In this document: one piece after another, positions 10,426-19,771 of the stretch | How the letters are laid out: each line of letters begins with the position of its first letter | Numbering within the stretch: the first letter of the stretch is position 1 | Source of the DNA: Thiohalobacter thiocyanaticus | GTDB lineage: Bacteria; Pseudomonadota; Gammaproteobacteria; Thiohalobacterales; Thiohalobacteraceae | Reading direction: 5' to 3' | Length of the DNA: 64,000 nt | Assembly (NCBI RefSeq): GCF_002356355.1 | Contig: NZ_AP018052.1 | Coordinates: 434,001-498,000 of the forward strand | Translations under genes and position numbers: made by a program | Notes under the pieces: model-generated | What the model saw: the letters and a program-made list of their open reading frames with translations, nothing else | Database searches by the model: none | What the model was told of the DNA's origin: nothing

Positions 10426-10570
10426 CATGCATGGCAGACAGCTGGCAAACATTGCTAACCCCTTATTTGATCAGGGTTCCAGAATGGAACGTCGGCGAAG
10501 AACGGGGTCGTGCAGCAGTGTAAGCGCAGGTCGAATGTAAAGCCGGGCGACAGTTGGGTCTGGAGCAGGC

Positions 10571-11086
10571 TCAACGCCGTCCCGCTGCCAGGGTGGCGAG
10601 GGCGAGGCCCAGGCCGAGCAGGGTCAGGGCGGCGGAGAACGCCAGCAGCGCCTCGGCCATGGTGATCCCGAGCGGCAACTCCGGTGTGTAGCCGCAGGAG
10701 GTCTGCGCCTCGAACAGCCAGGGCAGCCAGTCGTCCAGCGCCAGCCAGGCCGGCAGGCCCAGGTCCATGCCGCAGCCGGCATCCTCGATGAAGCCCCGCT
10801 CCGTACCCAGCAGCAGCCAGGCACGTTCCAGCAGTCCCAGGCCGATCCCCGCCGTGGCCAGGTGGCCGAGCAGCGCCCCCCCGCGCAGCCGTCGCAGTGC
10901 GAGCATGAGCAGCGCCAGCAGTCCCAGCGCCGCCAGCCAGATGCGGACATGGATGCACAGCACGCAGGGCCAGTAATCGAGCCGGTACTGATAGAACAGC
11001 GCCACGCCCTCGAGCAGGAGCACCAGAACGAGCAGTGCCAGCCAGTAGAAGGCGCTGGTGCCGATTCGGTTGAGCCTTTCCAGCAT
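10571..11086 (-). CDS. dsbB: DsbB-type disulfide bond formation protein
   Basis: The protein has 171 residues and four membrane helices. It shows both cysteine pairs of DsbB: C41-V-L-C44 just after helix 1, and the periplasmic-loop cysteines in DAGCGMD and QTSCGYTPEL. It reoxidises DsbA and passes electrons to quinone in the inner membrane. I chose the ATG at 11086 because it starts right before helix 1; the TTG at 11125 would add 13 unlikely residues. It is convergent with the nos operon across the AT-rich gap. It may serve cytochrome c maturation in the denitrification system, but that is inference. Confidence 0.9.
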   Translation of the reverse strand: MLERLNRIGTSAFYWLALLVLVLLLEGVALFYQYRLDYWPCVLCIHVRIWLAALGLLALLMLALRRLRGGALLGHLATAGIGLGLLERAWLLLGTERGFIEDAGCGMDLGLPAWLALDDWLPWLFEAQTSCGYTPELPLGITMAEALLAFSAALTLLGLGLALATLAAGRR

Positions 11087-11131
11087 GAGTAAGTTTCCCG
11101 GGTCAGGGTGGCACGATTTGCTCAACTACAC

Positions 11132-11161
11132 CGTCATTCCCGCGAAGGTGGGAATGACGCA
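11132..11161. repeat. REP-type palindrome upstream of dsbB
   Basis: CGTCATTCCCGCGAAGG is mirrored by GTGGGAATGACG. It is a short single copy of the dispersed family. Confidence 0.75.
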
Positions 11162-11246
11162 GGGCCGATTGTAGCGAAAATACTGACCGCAGAGTAAAAG
11201 ATGGGAAGGAGGCATCGATTTGCCAAAAGAACGAAATTGAACTAGA

Positions 11247-11274
11247 TTAGTCAATAAATCCGTTTACGGACTAA
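11247..11274. promoter_or_regulatory. Candidate operator of the toxin-antitoxin pair
   Basis: TTAGTC at 11247-11252 and GACTAA at 11269-11274 are inverted, and the palindrome CCGTTTACGG (11260-11269) lies between them, six bases before the antitoxin ATG. Self-repression through such palindromes is usual for Xre-type antitoxins. Confidence 0.45.
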
Positions 11275-11279
11275 CAGTC

Positions 11280-11714
11280 ATGACCACCAGAGCCGCAACC
11301 CCGGATCCACTGGCCCACTACCACGCCCACGGCGCCAGCCGTGACGAAATGGCCCGCGGCGGCCTCAAGGCCTTCTTCGCCATGACCGCGGAATGGGGGC
11401 TGGACGACGAGGCCCGCCGCATCCTGCTGGGCAATCCCGGTCGCACCCGCTACTACAAGCTCAAGGCCCTGCAGGAGAGCCCGAAGCTGTCCGACGACGA
11501 ACTGGGACGGCTCAGCCACCTGATCAACATCCACGCCGCCCTGCGCATCCTGTACTCGTCCGGGAACGCCGTCGCCTGGCTCACCCATATCCGGGCGCAG
11601 GACTCGCACACCCCCTGGCGCGGCAGCGCGCCGCTGGACTACATGCTCACCGGCCACTACGAGCACATCGCCGACGTCGCCCGCTACCTGGACGGCCTGC
11701 GCGGCGCGGCATGA
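11280..11714 (+). CDS. Xre/MbcA/ParS-type antitoxin (DUF2384)
   Basis: This 144-residue protein precedes a RES-domain toxin and has the antitoxin layout: an N-terminal DNA-binding region, then the C-terminal Xre-MbcA-ParS toxin-binding domain ending in AWLTHIRAQDSHTPWRG and a helical tail. The family neutralises RES toxins by blocking their active site and represses its own promoter. Its stop overlaps the toxin start in ATGA. An inverted repeat just upstream is a candidate operator. No ribosome site is obvious near the ATG. Confidence 0.85.
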   Translation: MTTRAATPDPLAHYHAHGASRDEMARGGLKAFFAMTAEWGLDDEARRILLGNPGRTRYYKLKALQESPKLSDDELGRLSHLINIHAALRILYSSGNAVAWLTHIRAQDSHTPWRGSAPLDYMLTGHYEHIADVARYLDGLRGAA

Positions 11715-12415
11715 ACGGCTTCAGACTGCCGCGGCGCTACCGCCCGCGTTGGCAGCAGCAGACCCGCATCATCGCCACCCGCCATCCGCCCATCGACCTG
11801 TTCGAGTCGCTGGATTTGACCGAGGACGAGCTGCGCGGCGTCTGGGCCCTGGCCGAACTCACCAATCCCCGCCTGCAGCAGCAGGCCGGCAGGCTCGAGC
11901 GCGTGCGGGCGGGCGATGTGGTCACCGGTCCCAACGCCGGCATCGTCATGGCCGCCTTCACCCATATCGGCTTCCCCAGCCGTTTCACCGACGGCGGTAT
12001 CGGTATCTACTACGCGGCCCGGGAGTTGGAGACCGCCGTGCGCGAAACCGTGTTCCACCGCGAACTGGATGCGAAGGATGCCGGGCTGGGCCCGGACGTG
12101 TTCCAGATGCGCGCCTGGATCGGCCAGGTGCAGAAGTCCTGCTACGACGTGCGCGGGAAAGAGTATGACCATCTGCACGATCCGGACGTGAACAGTTACG
12201 GGACCGCCCAGGCCTTCACCCGCCAGTTGCTTGCCGAGGATCCGGATGCCTGGGGCATTGTCTACCGCAGCGTGCGCCATCCCGGCGGCGACTGTCTGGC
12301 CGCCCTGCGCCCGCCCTGCGTGTCGTTGCCCAAAACCGGCCCACTGCTCGCCTACCACTGGGACGGTGCACGAGTGACGCATGTGGACGAAATGGAAACG
12401 CTGTTCAGGCTGTAA
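11711..12415 (+). CDS. RES-domain toxin
   Basis: The 234-residue protein belongs to the RES family, whose members degrade or ADP-ribosylate using NAD. The arginine (GFPSRFTDGG), glutamate (AARELETAVRET) and later serine region typical of the name-giving R-E-S residues can be seen, with GIGIYYAA between the first two. It overlaps the antitoxin gene by four bases, which couples translation. The N-terminal 60 residues before the RES fold are typical of this subfamily. A role in plasmid-like maintenance or stress is inference. Confidence 0.85.
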   Translation: MNGFRLPRRYRPRWQQQTRIIATRHPPIDLFESLDLTEDELRGVWALAELTNPRLQQQAGRLERVRAGDVVTGPNAGIVMAAFTHIGFPSRFTDGGIGIYYAARELETAVRETVFHRELDAKDAGLGPDVFQMRAWIGQVQKSCYDVRGKEYDHLHDPDVNSYGTAQAFTRQLLAEDPDAWGIVYRSVRHPGGDCLAALRPPCVSLPKTGPLLAYHWDGARVTHVDEMETLFRL

Positions 12416-12417
12416 CA

Positions 12418-12453
12418 TGTAGGTTGGGCTGAGCAAAGCGAAGCCCAACAGGC
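12418..12453. repeat. GTAGGTTGGG-type palindromic repeat
   Basis: TGTAGGTTGGGCTGAGC is mirrored by GCGAAGCCCAACAGG. It lies between the RES toxin stop and the convergent LysE gene stop and may act as a bidirectional structured RNA end. Confidence 0.65.
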
Positions 12454-12459
12454 CCTGAA

Positions 12460-13086
12460 TCAAGATGCGGAGATGAACATAACAATGGCAACCACCACCA
12501 TAACCCCCGCCGCAACCCGATTGAGCAGACGACCCGCCCGCTGATCCAATCGCCTGCCGACACGCCCGGCCACGAAGGCATAACCAAGCTTCACCCCGCC
12601 CACCGCCAGCACCGCGGTCAGCGCAACCGCCGCCACATCGACAGAGGTGAGCGAATCCATCTGAATGAACGCGGGCAGGAACCCCAGATAGAACAACACC
12701 GCCTTCTGATCGCCGAGCGTGATCATCAGACCGGTCATGAAGCTCGACCAGGATGAGCCGTCACCCGCAGCGTCGGTCACACGGGCACGCGTGGTCGACC
12801 GCCACAGGGACAGCCCCAGCCACAGCAGATAGCCGGCAGCGAGATACCGGATCAGAAAGAACATCTCCCCCAGCGCCTCGACCAGCAGCGCCAACCCGAA
12901 CAGGGCGAGCAGAATAAACACCAGATCCCCGGCCACCACGCCCATGGCGGTTATGGCACCCTGGGTGAATCCGGCGGACGCCGCCCGGGCGGAAACCGCC
13001 GCCACGCTTACGCTCGGCACCGCTGCAAGAATGGCCATGGCCGCGAACAGGGCGGCAAGATCGCTGGCTGAAATGCTCACTTCCAT
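12460..13086 (-). CDS. LysE/RhtB-family exporter
   Basis: The protein has 208 residues with about six hydrophobic helices. The LysE/RhtB layout is clear: an N-terminal AAVPSVSVAAVSARAASAGFTQG, the middle motif AGYLLWLGLSLW, and TLGDQKAVLFYLGFLPAF in place of the usual NPK-type segment. Members export amino acids or related small molecules across the inner membrane. The substrate cannot be inferred. The gene stands alone and converges on the RES toxin. Confidence 0.85.
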   Translation of the reverse strand: MEVSISASDLAALFAAMAILAAVPSVSVAAVSARAASAGFTQGAITAMGVVAGDLVFILLALFGLALLVEALGEMFFLIRYLAAGYLLWLGLSLWRSTTRARVTDAAGDGSSWSSFMTGLMITLGDQKAVLFYLGFLPAFIQMDSLTSVDVAAVALTAVLAVGGVKLGYAFVAGRVGRRLDQRAGRLLNRVAAGVMVVVAIVMFISAS

Positions 13087-13186
13087 GCCTGAGAGGGTAC
13101 CCGAAGAAACGGGGGAGGTTCCTGCAACAGGTGAGTCGCAGCAAAGGGTGCTGACCCCTTTATTGCTTTATTGTATTTTGAGTGGT

Positions 13187-13497
13187 TGGTGGGCCCGGTA
13201 GGACTTGAACCTACGACCAAGGGATTCACTGTACCCTGAGGTTTCCCCCAGGAGCGGACTATCTCACCACCCTCGACCGGGTCGTTAGGGTGCGGGACGC
13301 TCTTGCCTGTGATTAAGGGCGCTCAAGCCCCCAGGTAGTCTCTGCACCTTCCGGGGGTGTACCCCCGGCTTGGCTCAGGGTTGCCGCCGGCCGCGCCGCT
13401 GCGGGTTCCCTGAATTCATCCCGTTCATTCCCCGCCTTTCGGCGAAGACGCACCTTTGTGATGAGTCCCCTGCTCTGACCAACTGAGCTACAGGCCC
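13187..13497 (-). tRNA. tRNA-Ile(CAU) gene split by an intron, CCA encoded
   Basis: Exon 1 (13497-13461, 37 nt) runs from the acceptor GGGCCTG to the anticodon CAT. Exon 2 (13226-13187, 40 nt) begins AATCCCTTGG and ends in CCA. Joined, they make a 77-nt cloverleaf: acceptor GGGCCTG with CGGGCCC, anticodon stem GGGGA with TCCCT around CTCATAA, and T-arm GTAGG-TTCAAGT-CCTAC. The anticodon-arm and TTGGTCG sequence match the isoleucine acceptor whose CAU is changed to lysidine-AU by TilS, rather than elongator tRNA-Met. The 234-nt insert sits directly after the anticodon. Confidence 0.93.
13227..13460 (-). ncRNA. Group I (IC3-like) self-splicing intron in tRNA-Ile(CAU)
   Basis: Read on the minus strand, the insert follows a T at the 5' splice site and ends in G, as group I introns do. 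It holds the conserved core in order: TGAGCCAAGCC (P4 region), GGAAGGTGCAGAGACTA (P6/P7) and TGAGATAGTCC (P7/P3-P8 end). These segments resemble the Azoarcus tRNA-Ile intron that is also located after CAU. A helix CCGGGGGT-ACA-CCCCCGG (P5-like) is obvious. No endonuclease frame is present at 234 nt, so it can be mobile only in trans. Confidence 0.93.
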
Positions 13498-13656
13498 GTG
13501 TTCCCGATGGATTCTATCAGCTTTGATCGGTCTGGTGGATACATTGGGGGATTGCCACGGCCCTGCGGGCTATAGAACCCCTTCGGGGTTCATCATGGCT
13601 ACCTCACCCTTCGGGTCTGGGCATCGCAATGACGGGGAAGGTTTTCGGGTGGGCAA

Positions 13657-13688
13657 TAAAAAAGGCGCCACCTTGCGGTGGCGCCTCT
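13657..13688 (-). terminator. Rho-independent terminator of the rpsU-rpoD operon
   Basis: On the minus strand AGGCGCCACC-GCAA-GGTGGCGCCT is followed by TTTTTT, 28 bases after the rpoD stop. This is the strongest terminator in the window. Confidence 0.93.
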
Positions 13689-13715
13689 TGAGGTGCGGGC
13701 CGAGGGCCGCCGACC

Positions 13716-15575
<1,860 letters not shown>

Positions 15576-15594
15576 ATCTCCGGGTTACAATATG

Positions 15595-15626
15595 CCGTCG
15601 CCAAGCCGATGAGGGCTTGGCGACGG
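15595..15626. repeat. 13-bp inverted repeat between dnaG and rpoD
   Basis: CCGTCGCCAAGCC-GATGAG-GGCTTGGCGACGG is perfect. On the transcribed minus strand the T-run precedes the stem instead of following it, so it is not a standard terminator. It starts about 20 bases upstream of the rpoD ATG and could be an RNA-processing site, a stabiliser or a translation switch. Confidence 0.75.
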
Positions 15627-15698
15627 TAAAAAATCAAACGATCAGTATAGTAAACATGTTCCTTCTTTACCAGCCGCTAATATAGGCGGCCCCTGCGG

Positions 15699-17489
15699 TC
15701 AGCCTTCTCCCCGGCTTCCAGGGGGACGTTTAAACCCCTGAATCAATTCCATATGCTCCCGCCGTTCGGCCTCGCTCCATTCGCTCGGCCGGCGGCTCTC
15801 CAGGTAGCGCAGCCGGGCGGCGGCCTGCTCGCGCCGCGCCTCCTGCAGCAGCAGTTCGGCATAGGCGTCGAATTCGTGCTCAATCCGGTCCTCGTCCAGG
15901 TCCAGTCGCTGAACCGCCAGACGGGCCAGGTGACGGCCGGCCTCCGAGCCGCGCCAGTGCTCCAGAACCCCGCCTGTACTTACATGGGGATTGACCTGCA
16001 GGTATTCAATCAGTTCAACCAGCAGATCGATCCCCGGCCGGCGTACCCGGCGCAGTACGCCGGGGTTGTCCAGTCGCGCCGCCAACCCCGGGTGCTGCAA
16101 CAGCAGGGCCACCAGGTGGCGGACCGGGCTGAGGCCGTCGCGACCGGCCCGGTCGGGCGGCATGGCGCGCGGGGTCCGCGCCGCGGCGCCTTCCTCGCCG
16201 CTCAGTCCGGACAGCTCGCCCGCAGGCAGGGCCGCCAGGCGCTCCAGCTGGTGCACCATCATCCGCCGGAATATCCCGGGCTGGAGTTGCGTGAGCAGCG
16301 GTTTGGCTTTTTCCACCAGCCGTGCCCGGCCGTCGATACTGTCCATATCGACCGCCTCGGCCATATGTTCAAAGAAGAAGTCGGAAAATGGGATGGCGTT
16401 GGCAGCGCGCTCACGAAAGATTTCCGCGCCTTCCTTGCGGATGAAGCTGTCCGGGTCTTCGCCCTCGGGCAGGAACAGGAAACGCGCCTCACGCCCCTCG
16501 CGCAGCACCGGCAGGGCATTCTCCAGCGCCCGCCAGGCGGCCTGCAGCCCGGCACGGTCGCCGTCGAAGCAGAACACCACTTCGGGGACCACCCGGAACA
16601 GCTGCTCCAGGTGATCGGCGGTGGTGGCCGTGCCCAGGGTGGCCACGGCGTTGCGCACCCCGAACTGGGCCAGGGCGACCACGTCCATGTAGCCCTCGAC
16701 CACCAGCAGCCGGTCCAGCTGGCGCACCTGCTTGCGCGCCTCGAACAGGCCGTAGAGTTCGCGGCCCTTGTGGAAGATCGGGGTCTCGGGCGAGTTCAGG
16801 TACTTCGGCGTGTCATCCCCGAGGACGCGCCCGCCGAAGCCGATGATGCGCCCGCGCCGGTCGTGGATGGGAAACATGATCCGGTCGCGGAAGCGGTCGT
16901 AGAGATCACCGTTGTCCTTCTGAATGGCCAGCCCCCCGGCCGCCAGCGCCCGGCGCCGGGCCGGGTCGCGGCCCAGGGTATTCAGCAGGTTGTCCCAGCC
17001 CGGCGGGGCATAGCCCAGGCCGAAGTCGCGGGCGATCTCGCCGGACAGGCCGCGGTTCTTGAGATAATCGACGGCGGCCTGTGCCCGTGGATGCTCGCGC
17101 AGCATCTTCTGGAAATAGCGCGCCGCCTCCATGTGCAGTTCGTAGAGCAGGGCGTTCTGGCTGCGCTGGGCGTCGTCGCCGCGCCCGGCCTCGCGCGGCA
17201 CCTCCAGCCCGACGCTGCGGGCCAGTTCCTCCACCGCCTCGACGAAGTCCAGATGCTCGTAGTCCATGAGAAAGCCCAGCGCGGTGCCGTGGGCGCCGCA
17301 GCCGAAGCAGTGGAAGAACTGCTTGTTCGGGCTGACGGTGAAGGAGGGCGTCTTCTCGTTGTGGAAGGGGCAGCAGGCGGTGTACTCGCGCCCGGCCTTT
17401 TTCAGCGGCACGCGCGAATCGATCACCTCGACAATGTCGACGCGCTGCATCAGGTCATCGATGAACTGCTGAGGGATCCGCCCGGCCAT
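15699..17489 (-). CDS. dnaG: DNA primase
   Basis: The 596-residue primase has an N-terminal zinc-binding domain (C40-P-F-H43 and C61-F-G-C64), the RNA-polymerase/TOPRIM core (LLVVEGYMDVVALAQ with the catalytic glutamate, and FDGDRAG), and a C-terminal helicase-binding domain. It makes primers for replication. It lies in the standard place between yqeY and rpoD. The ATG at 17489 opens MAGRIPQQFIDDL, as expected for the family. The upstream gap to yqeY is filled with nested repeats. Confidence 0.98.
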   Translation of the reverse strand: MAGRIPQQFIDDLMQRVDIVEVIDSRVPLKKAGREYTACCPFHNEKTPSFTVSPNKQFFHCFGCGAHGTALGFLMDYEHLDFVEAVEELARSVGLEVPREAGRGDDAQRSQNALLYELHMEAARYFQKMLREHPRAQAAVDYLKNRGLSGEIARDFGLGYAPPGWDNLLNTLGRDPARRRALAAGGLAIQKDNGDLYDRFRDRIMFPIHDRRGRIIGFGGRVLGDDTPKYLNSPETPIFHKGRELYGLFEARKQVRQLDRLLVVEGYMDVVALAQFGVRNAVATLGTATTADHLEQLFRVVPEVVFCFDGDRAGLQAAWRALENALPVLREGREARFLFLPEGEDPDSFIRKEGAEIFRERAANAIPFSDFFFEHMAEAVDMDSIDGRARLVEKAKPLLTQLQPGIFRRMMVHQLERLAALPAGELSGLSGEEGAAARTPRAMPPDRAGRDGLSPVRHLVALLLQHPGLAARLDNPGVLRRVRRPGIDLLVELIEYLQVNPHVSTGGVLEHWRGSEAGRHLARLAVQRLDLDEDRIEHEFDAYAELLLQEARREQAAARLRYLESRRPSEWSEAERREHMELIQGFKRPPGSRGEG

Positions 17490-17525
17490 GGGGTTTATGG
17501 TATCAGCGATTGTCGGGATGGGTGA

Positions 17526-17701
17526 GGGGAACGCAGAGGGCGCAGAGGCGCGGAGAATGCTTAATGGGTGTAGATTTGGGTTGGGTGCATGGCACCGTAA
17601 CCCAACGTTCCGGGCAATATCGGGTTACGCTGCGCTAACCCGATCTACCTTTTGTTCCGGTGTTTATCCTGAAAATACTTTGCGTTCTCTGCGTTAAAGC
17701 C
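17526..17701. repeat. Nested palindromic repeats between yqeY and dnaG
   Basis: The outer arms are GAACGCAGAGGGCGCAGAGG and TTTGCGTTCTCTGCGTT. The inner arms are GGGTTGGGTGCATGG with CGTAACCCAACG, then GGGTTACGCTGCGCTAACCC. An inner family thus appears inserted into an outer one, within the rpsU-rpoD operon on the transcribed strand. There is no transposase frame. Confidence 0.7.
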
Positions 17702-17721
17702 GCAAAGGCAGGATCGACCGC

Positions 17722-18168
17722 TCAGCCGCCCAGCTTCGCCTTCACCTGCCCGCTGACCGCGCCCATGTCGGCGCGTCCCTGCAGCTTGGGCTTGAGCTGG
17801 CCCATCACCTTGCCCATGTCCTTGATGCTGGAGGCGCCGCTGGCGGCAATGGCCTCATCGATCAGCTGACCGATCTCGGCCTCGGAGAGGGGTTCGGGGA
17901 GGTAGTCCTGGATAACCTCGATTTCCTGCTGCTCTTTGGCAGCCAGTTCATCGCGGCCGGCGGACTGGTATTGCTCGATGGACTCGCGCCGCTGCTTGAG
18001 CATCTTGTCCAGCACGGCGGTGACCTGGGCGTCGTCGAGTTCGATGCGTTCGTCGACTTCCCGTTGCTTGATCGCGGCCATGATCAGCCGGATGGCGGCC
18101 AGGCGTGGCTTGTCGCCACCGCGCATGGCGGCCTTCATGTCCTCCTGGATCCTGGCCTTGAGCGACAT
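17722..18168 (-). CDS. yqeY: GatB/YqeY domain protein
   Basis: The 148-residue protein is a complete stand-alone YqeY: an N-terminal helical bundle (LKARIQEDMKAAMRGGD) followed by the tRNA-binding-like domain found at the end of GatB (MGKVMGQLKPKLQGRADMG). In GatB that domain helps tRNA-dependent amidation, but the free-standing protein has no settled function. It lies 31 bp after rpsU and before dnaG, as in many gammaproteobacteria. Confidence 0.93.
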   Translation of the reverse strand: MSLKARIQEDMKAAMRGGDKPRLAAIRLIMAAIKQREVDERIELDDAQVTAVLDKMLKQRRESIEQYQSAGRDELAAKEQQEIEVIQDYLPEPLSEAEIGQLIDEAIAASGASSIKDMGKVMGQLKPKLQGRADMGAVSGQVKAKLGG

Positions 18169-18199
18169 GAGCGGCTACTCCTTGTCCGCGTGGAGGGTA

Positions 18200-18415
18200 T
18201 CAGTACTGGCGGGTACGGCGGGCGACTTCGCGCGACACCTTCTTCATGTGGCGCTTGACGGCCGCGGCGCGCTTGCGCTTGCGTTCCTGGGTGGGCTTTT
18301 CATAGAACTCGCGGCGGCGCACCTCGGACAGGATGCCGGCCTTTTCACAGGAACGCTTGAAGCGGCGCAGGGCGACTTCGAAGGGTTCGTTTTCCTTGAC
18401 ACGAACGTTCGGCAT
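18200..18415 (-). CDS. rpsU: 30S ribosomal protein S21
   Basis: The 71-residue basic protein [20 protein letters not shown] and onward ends in [11 protein letters not shown]-like residues typical of S21. It binds the 30S platform and takes part in initiation. It is the first gene of the macromolecular-synthesis operon and has its own sigma-70 promoter at 18492-18520. It is too short to be taken from long frames; the ATG at 18415 follows a GAGG-type ribosome site. Confidence 0.98.
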   Translation of the reverse strand: MPNVRVKENEPFEVALRRFKRSCEKAGILSEVRRREFYEKPTQERKRKRAAAVKRHMKKVSREVARRTRQY

Positions 18416-18491
18416 GCAGTCGATATCCTCTTGTCTTGCGGTTGAACAGTTGAATACTGGTCTCGCCCCTTTCTCTGGGCGAAGGGCGGGC

Positions 18492-18520
18492 ATTCTAATC
18501 CGTCGGGCGAGAGAAATCAA
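18492..18520 (-). promoter_or_regulatory. Sigma-70 promoter of the rpsU-yqeY-dnaG-rpoD operon
   Basis: Minus strand TTGATT (18520-18515), a 17-base spacer and TAGAAT (18497-18492) make a near-consensus promoter. The leader holds a TCGCCC/GGGCGA hairpin before rpsU. The divergent tsaD start is 45 bases away. Confidence 0.8.
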
Positions 18521-18565
18521 AATCCTGCTGGCACTGGGCGGTCCCGGGATGGGAAAATAGACGGG

Positions 18566-19579
18566 ATGCGAGTCCTCGGTATCGAAAGTTCCTGCGACGA
18601 GACCGGCCTGGCGCTGTACGACAGCGAGGCCGGGCTGCTGGCGCACGCCCTGCATTCGCAGGTGGCCATGCACGCCGACTACGGCGGGGTGGTGCCGGAG
18701 CTGGCCTCGCGCGACCATGTGCGCCGGATTCTTCCACTTATGAATCAAGTGCTTGAAGAGGCAGGCGTGGATCGCGCCGGCATCGATGGGGTGGCCTATA
18801 CCGCCGGTCCCGGCCTGATCGGGGCCCTGCTGGTGGGCGCGAGTGTGGGCCGGTCGCTGGCCTGGGGTCTGGACGTGCCCGCCGTCGGGGTGCACCACAT
18901 GGAGGGGCATCTGCTGGCGCCGCTGCTGGAAGCCGATCCGCCGGAATTCCCCTTCGTCGCCCTGCTGGTCTCGGGCGGGCACAGCATGCTGGTGCGGGTC
19001 GAGGGGGTGGGCCGCTATGCGCTGCTGGGAGATTCCCTGGATGATGCCGCCGGCGAGGCCTTCGACAAGACCGCCAAACTGCTGGAACTCGGCTACCCCG
19101 GCGGGCCGGCGGTAGCGCGCCTGGCCGAGCAGGGCGATCCGACCCGCTTTCGCTTTCCCCGCCCCATGACCGACCGCCCGGGGCTGGATTTCAGCTTCAG
19201 CGGGCTGAAAACCTTCACCCTCAATACCTGGCAGGCGCACCGGGACGAGGAACAGGCCCGGGCCGACATTGCCCGCGCTTTCCAGGACGCCGTAGTCGAT
19301 ACCCTGCTGATCAAGTGCCGGCGGGCCCTGGATGAGACCGGCCTGGACCGGCTGGTGGTCGCCGGTGGCGTCGGCGCCAACCGCGCCCTGCGCCAGGGCC
19401 TGGAGACGATGCTGGAGAAACGCGGCGGCCGGGTGTATTTCCCGCGGCTGGAATTCTGCACCGACAACGGCGCCATGATCGCCTTCGCCGGCTGTCTGCG
19501 GCTGCAGGCCGGGCAGGTCGAGACGCCGGCCATCGAGGTACGCGCGCGCTGGCCGCTGGAGGAACTGCCGGCGGTTTGA
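18566..19579 (+). CDS. tsaD: tRNA t6A threonylcarbamoyltransferase TsaD
   Basis: The 337-residue ASKHA-fold enzyme transfers threonylcarbamoyl to A37 of ANN-decoding tRNAs, including the split tRNA-Ile of this window. It shows [15 protein letters not shown] at the start, the metal-binding H-M-E-G-H at about 111-115, the loop LVSGGHSML and C-terminal NGAMIAFAG. It starts divergently from rpsU, a conserved arrangement. Confidence 0.98.
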   Translation: MRVLGIESSCDETGLALYDSEAGLLAHALHSQVAMHADYGGVVPELASRDHVRRILPLMNQVLEEAGVDRAGIDGVAYTAGPGLIGALLVGASVGRSLAWGLDVPAVGVHHMEGHLLAPLLEADPPEFPFVALLVSGGHSMLVRVEGVGRYALLGDSLDDAAGEAFDKTAKLLELGYPGGPAVARLAEQGDPTRFRFPRPMTDRPGLDFSFSGLKTFTLNTWQAHRDEEQARADIARAFQDAVVDTLLIKCRRALDETGLDRLVVAGGVGANRALRQGLETMLEKRGGRVYFPRLEFCTDNGAMIAFAGCLRLQAGQVETPAIEVRARWPLEELPAV

Positions 19580-19694
19580 TTTGAGTGTTTCAGGAGTAAC
19601 GTAGAGGCGCGGAGGCGCAGAGAATATTGTTTCACTCCGGGGCAGGCCGGAATCCAGGAATCAGGGGGGTCAAAAACTCTGCATAAAAACAGGC

Positions 19695-19771
19695 GTAGGA
19701 TGGGTGAAGGCGCTTTGCGCCGTAACCCATCGCGGTGGCTGATGGGTTGCGCTTCGCTCCACCCATCCTAC
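19695..19771. repeat. GTAGGATGGG-type palindromic repeat over the plsY stop
   Basis: GTAGGATGGGTGAAGGCG at the left is answered by CTCCACCCATCCTAC at the right, with CGTAACCCATCGC and GATGGGTTGCG inside. The right end supplies the TAG stop of plsY. A degenerate AACGTAGAGGCGCGGAGG copy of the other family lies next to it at 19600-19625. Confidence 0.8.

Noticed and set aside
10468-10482. DNR box at TTGATCAGGGTTC
   Set aside because: The second half-site does not match RTCAA, and no gene starts at a suitable distance.
10120-10570. Chromosomal oriC
   Set aside because: DnaA boxes are present, but no dnaA, dnaN, gyrB, rnpA or mnmG gene is nearby; kept only as a DnaA-box cluster.
13227-13460. 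Homing endonuclease in the tRNA intron
   Set aside because: The 234-nt intron has no suitable frame and all its length is used by the ribozyme core.
17526-17701. Insertion sequence
   Set aside because: No transposase frame and no target duplications; only small palindromic units are present.
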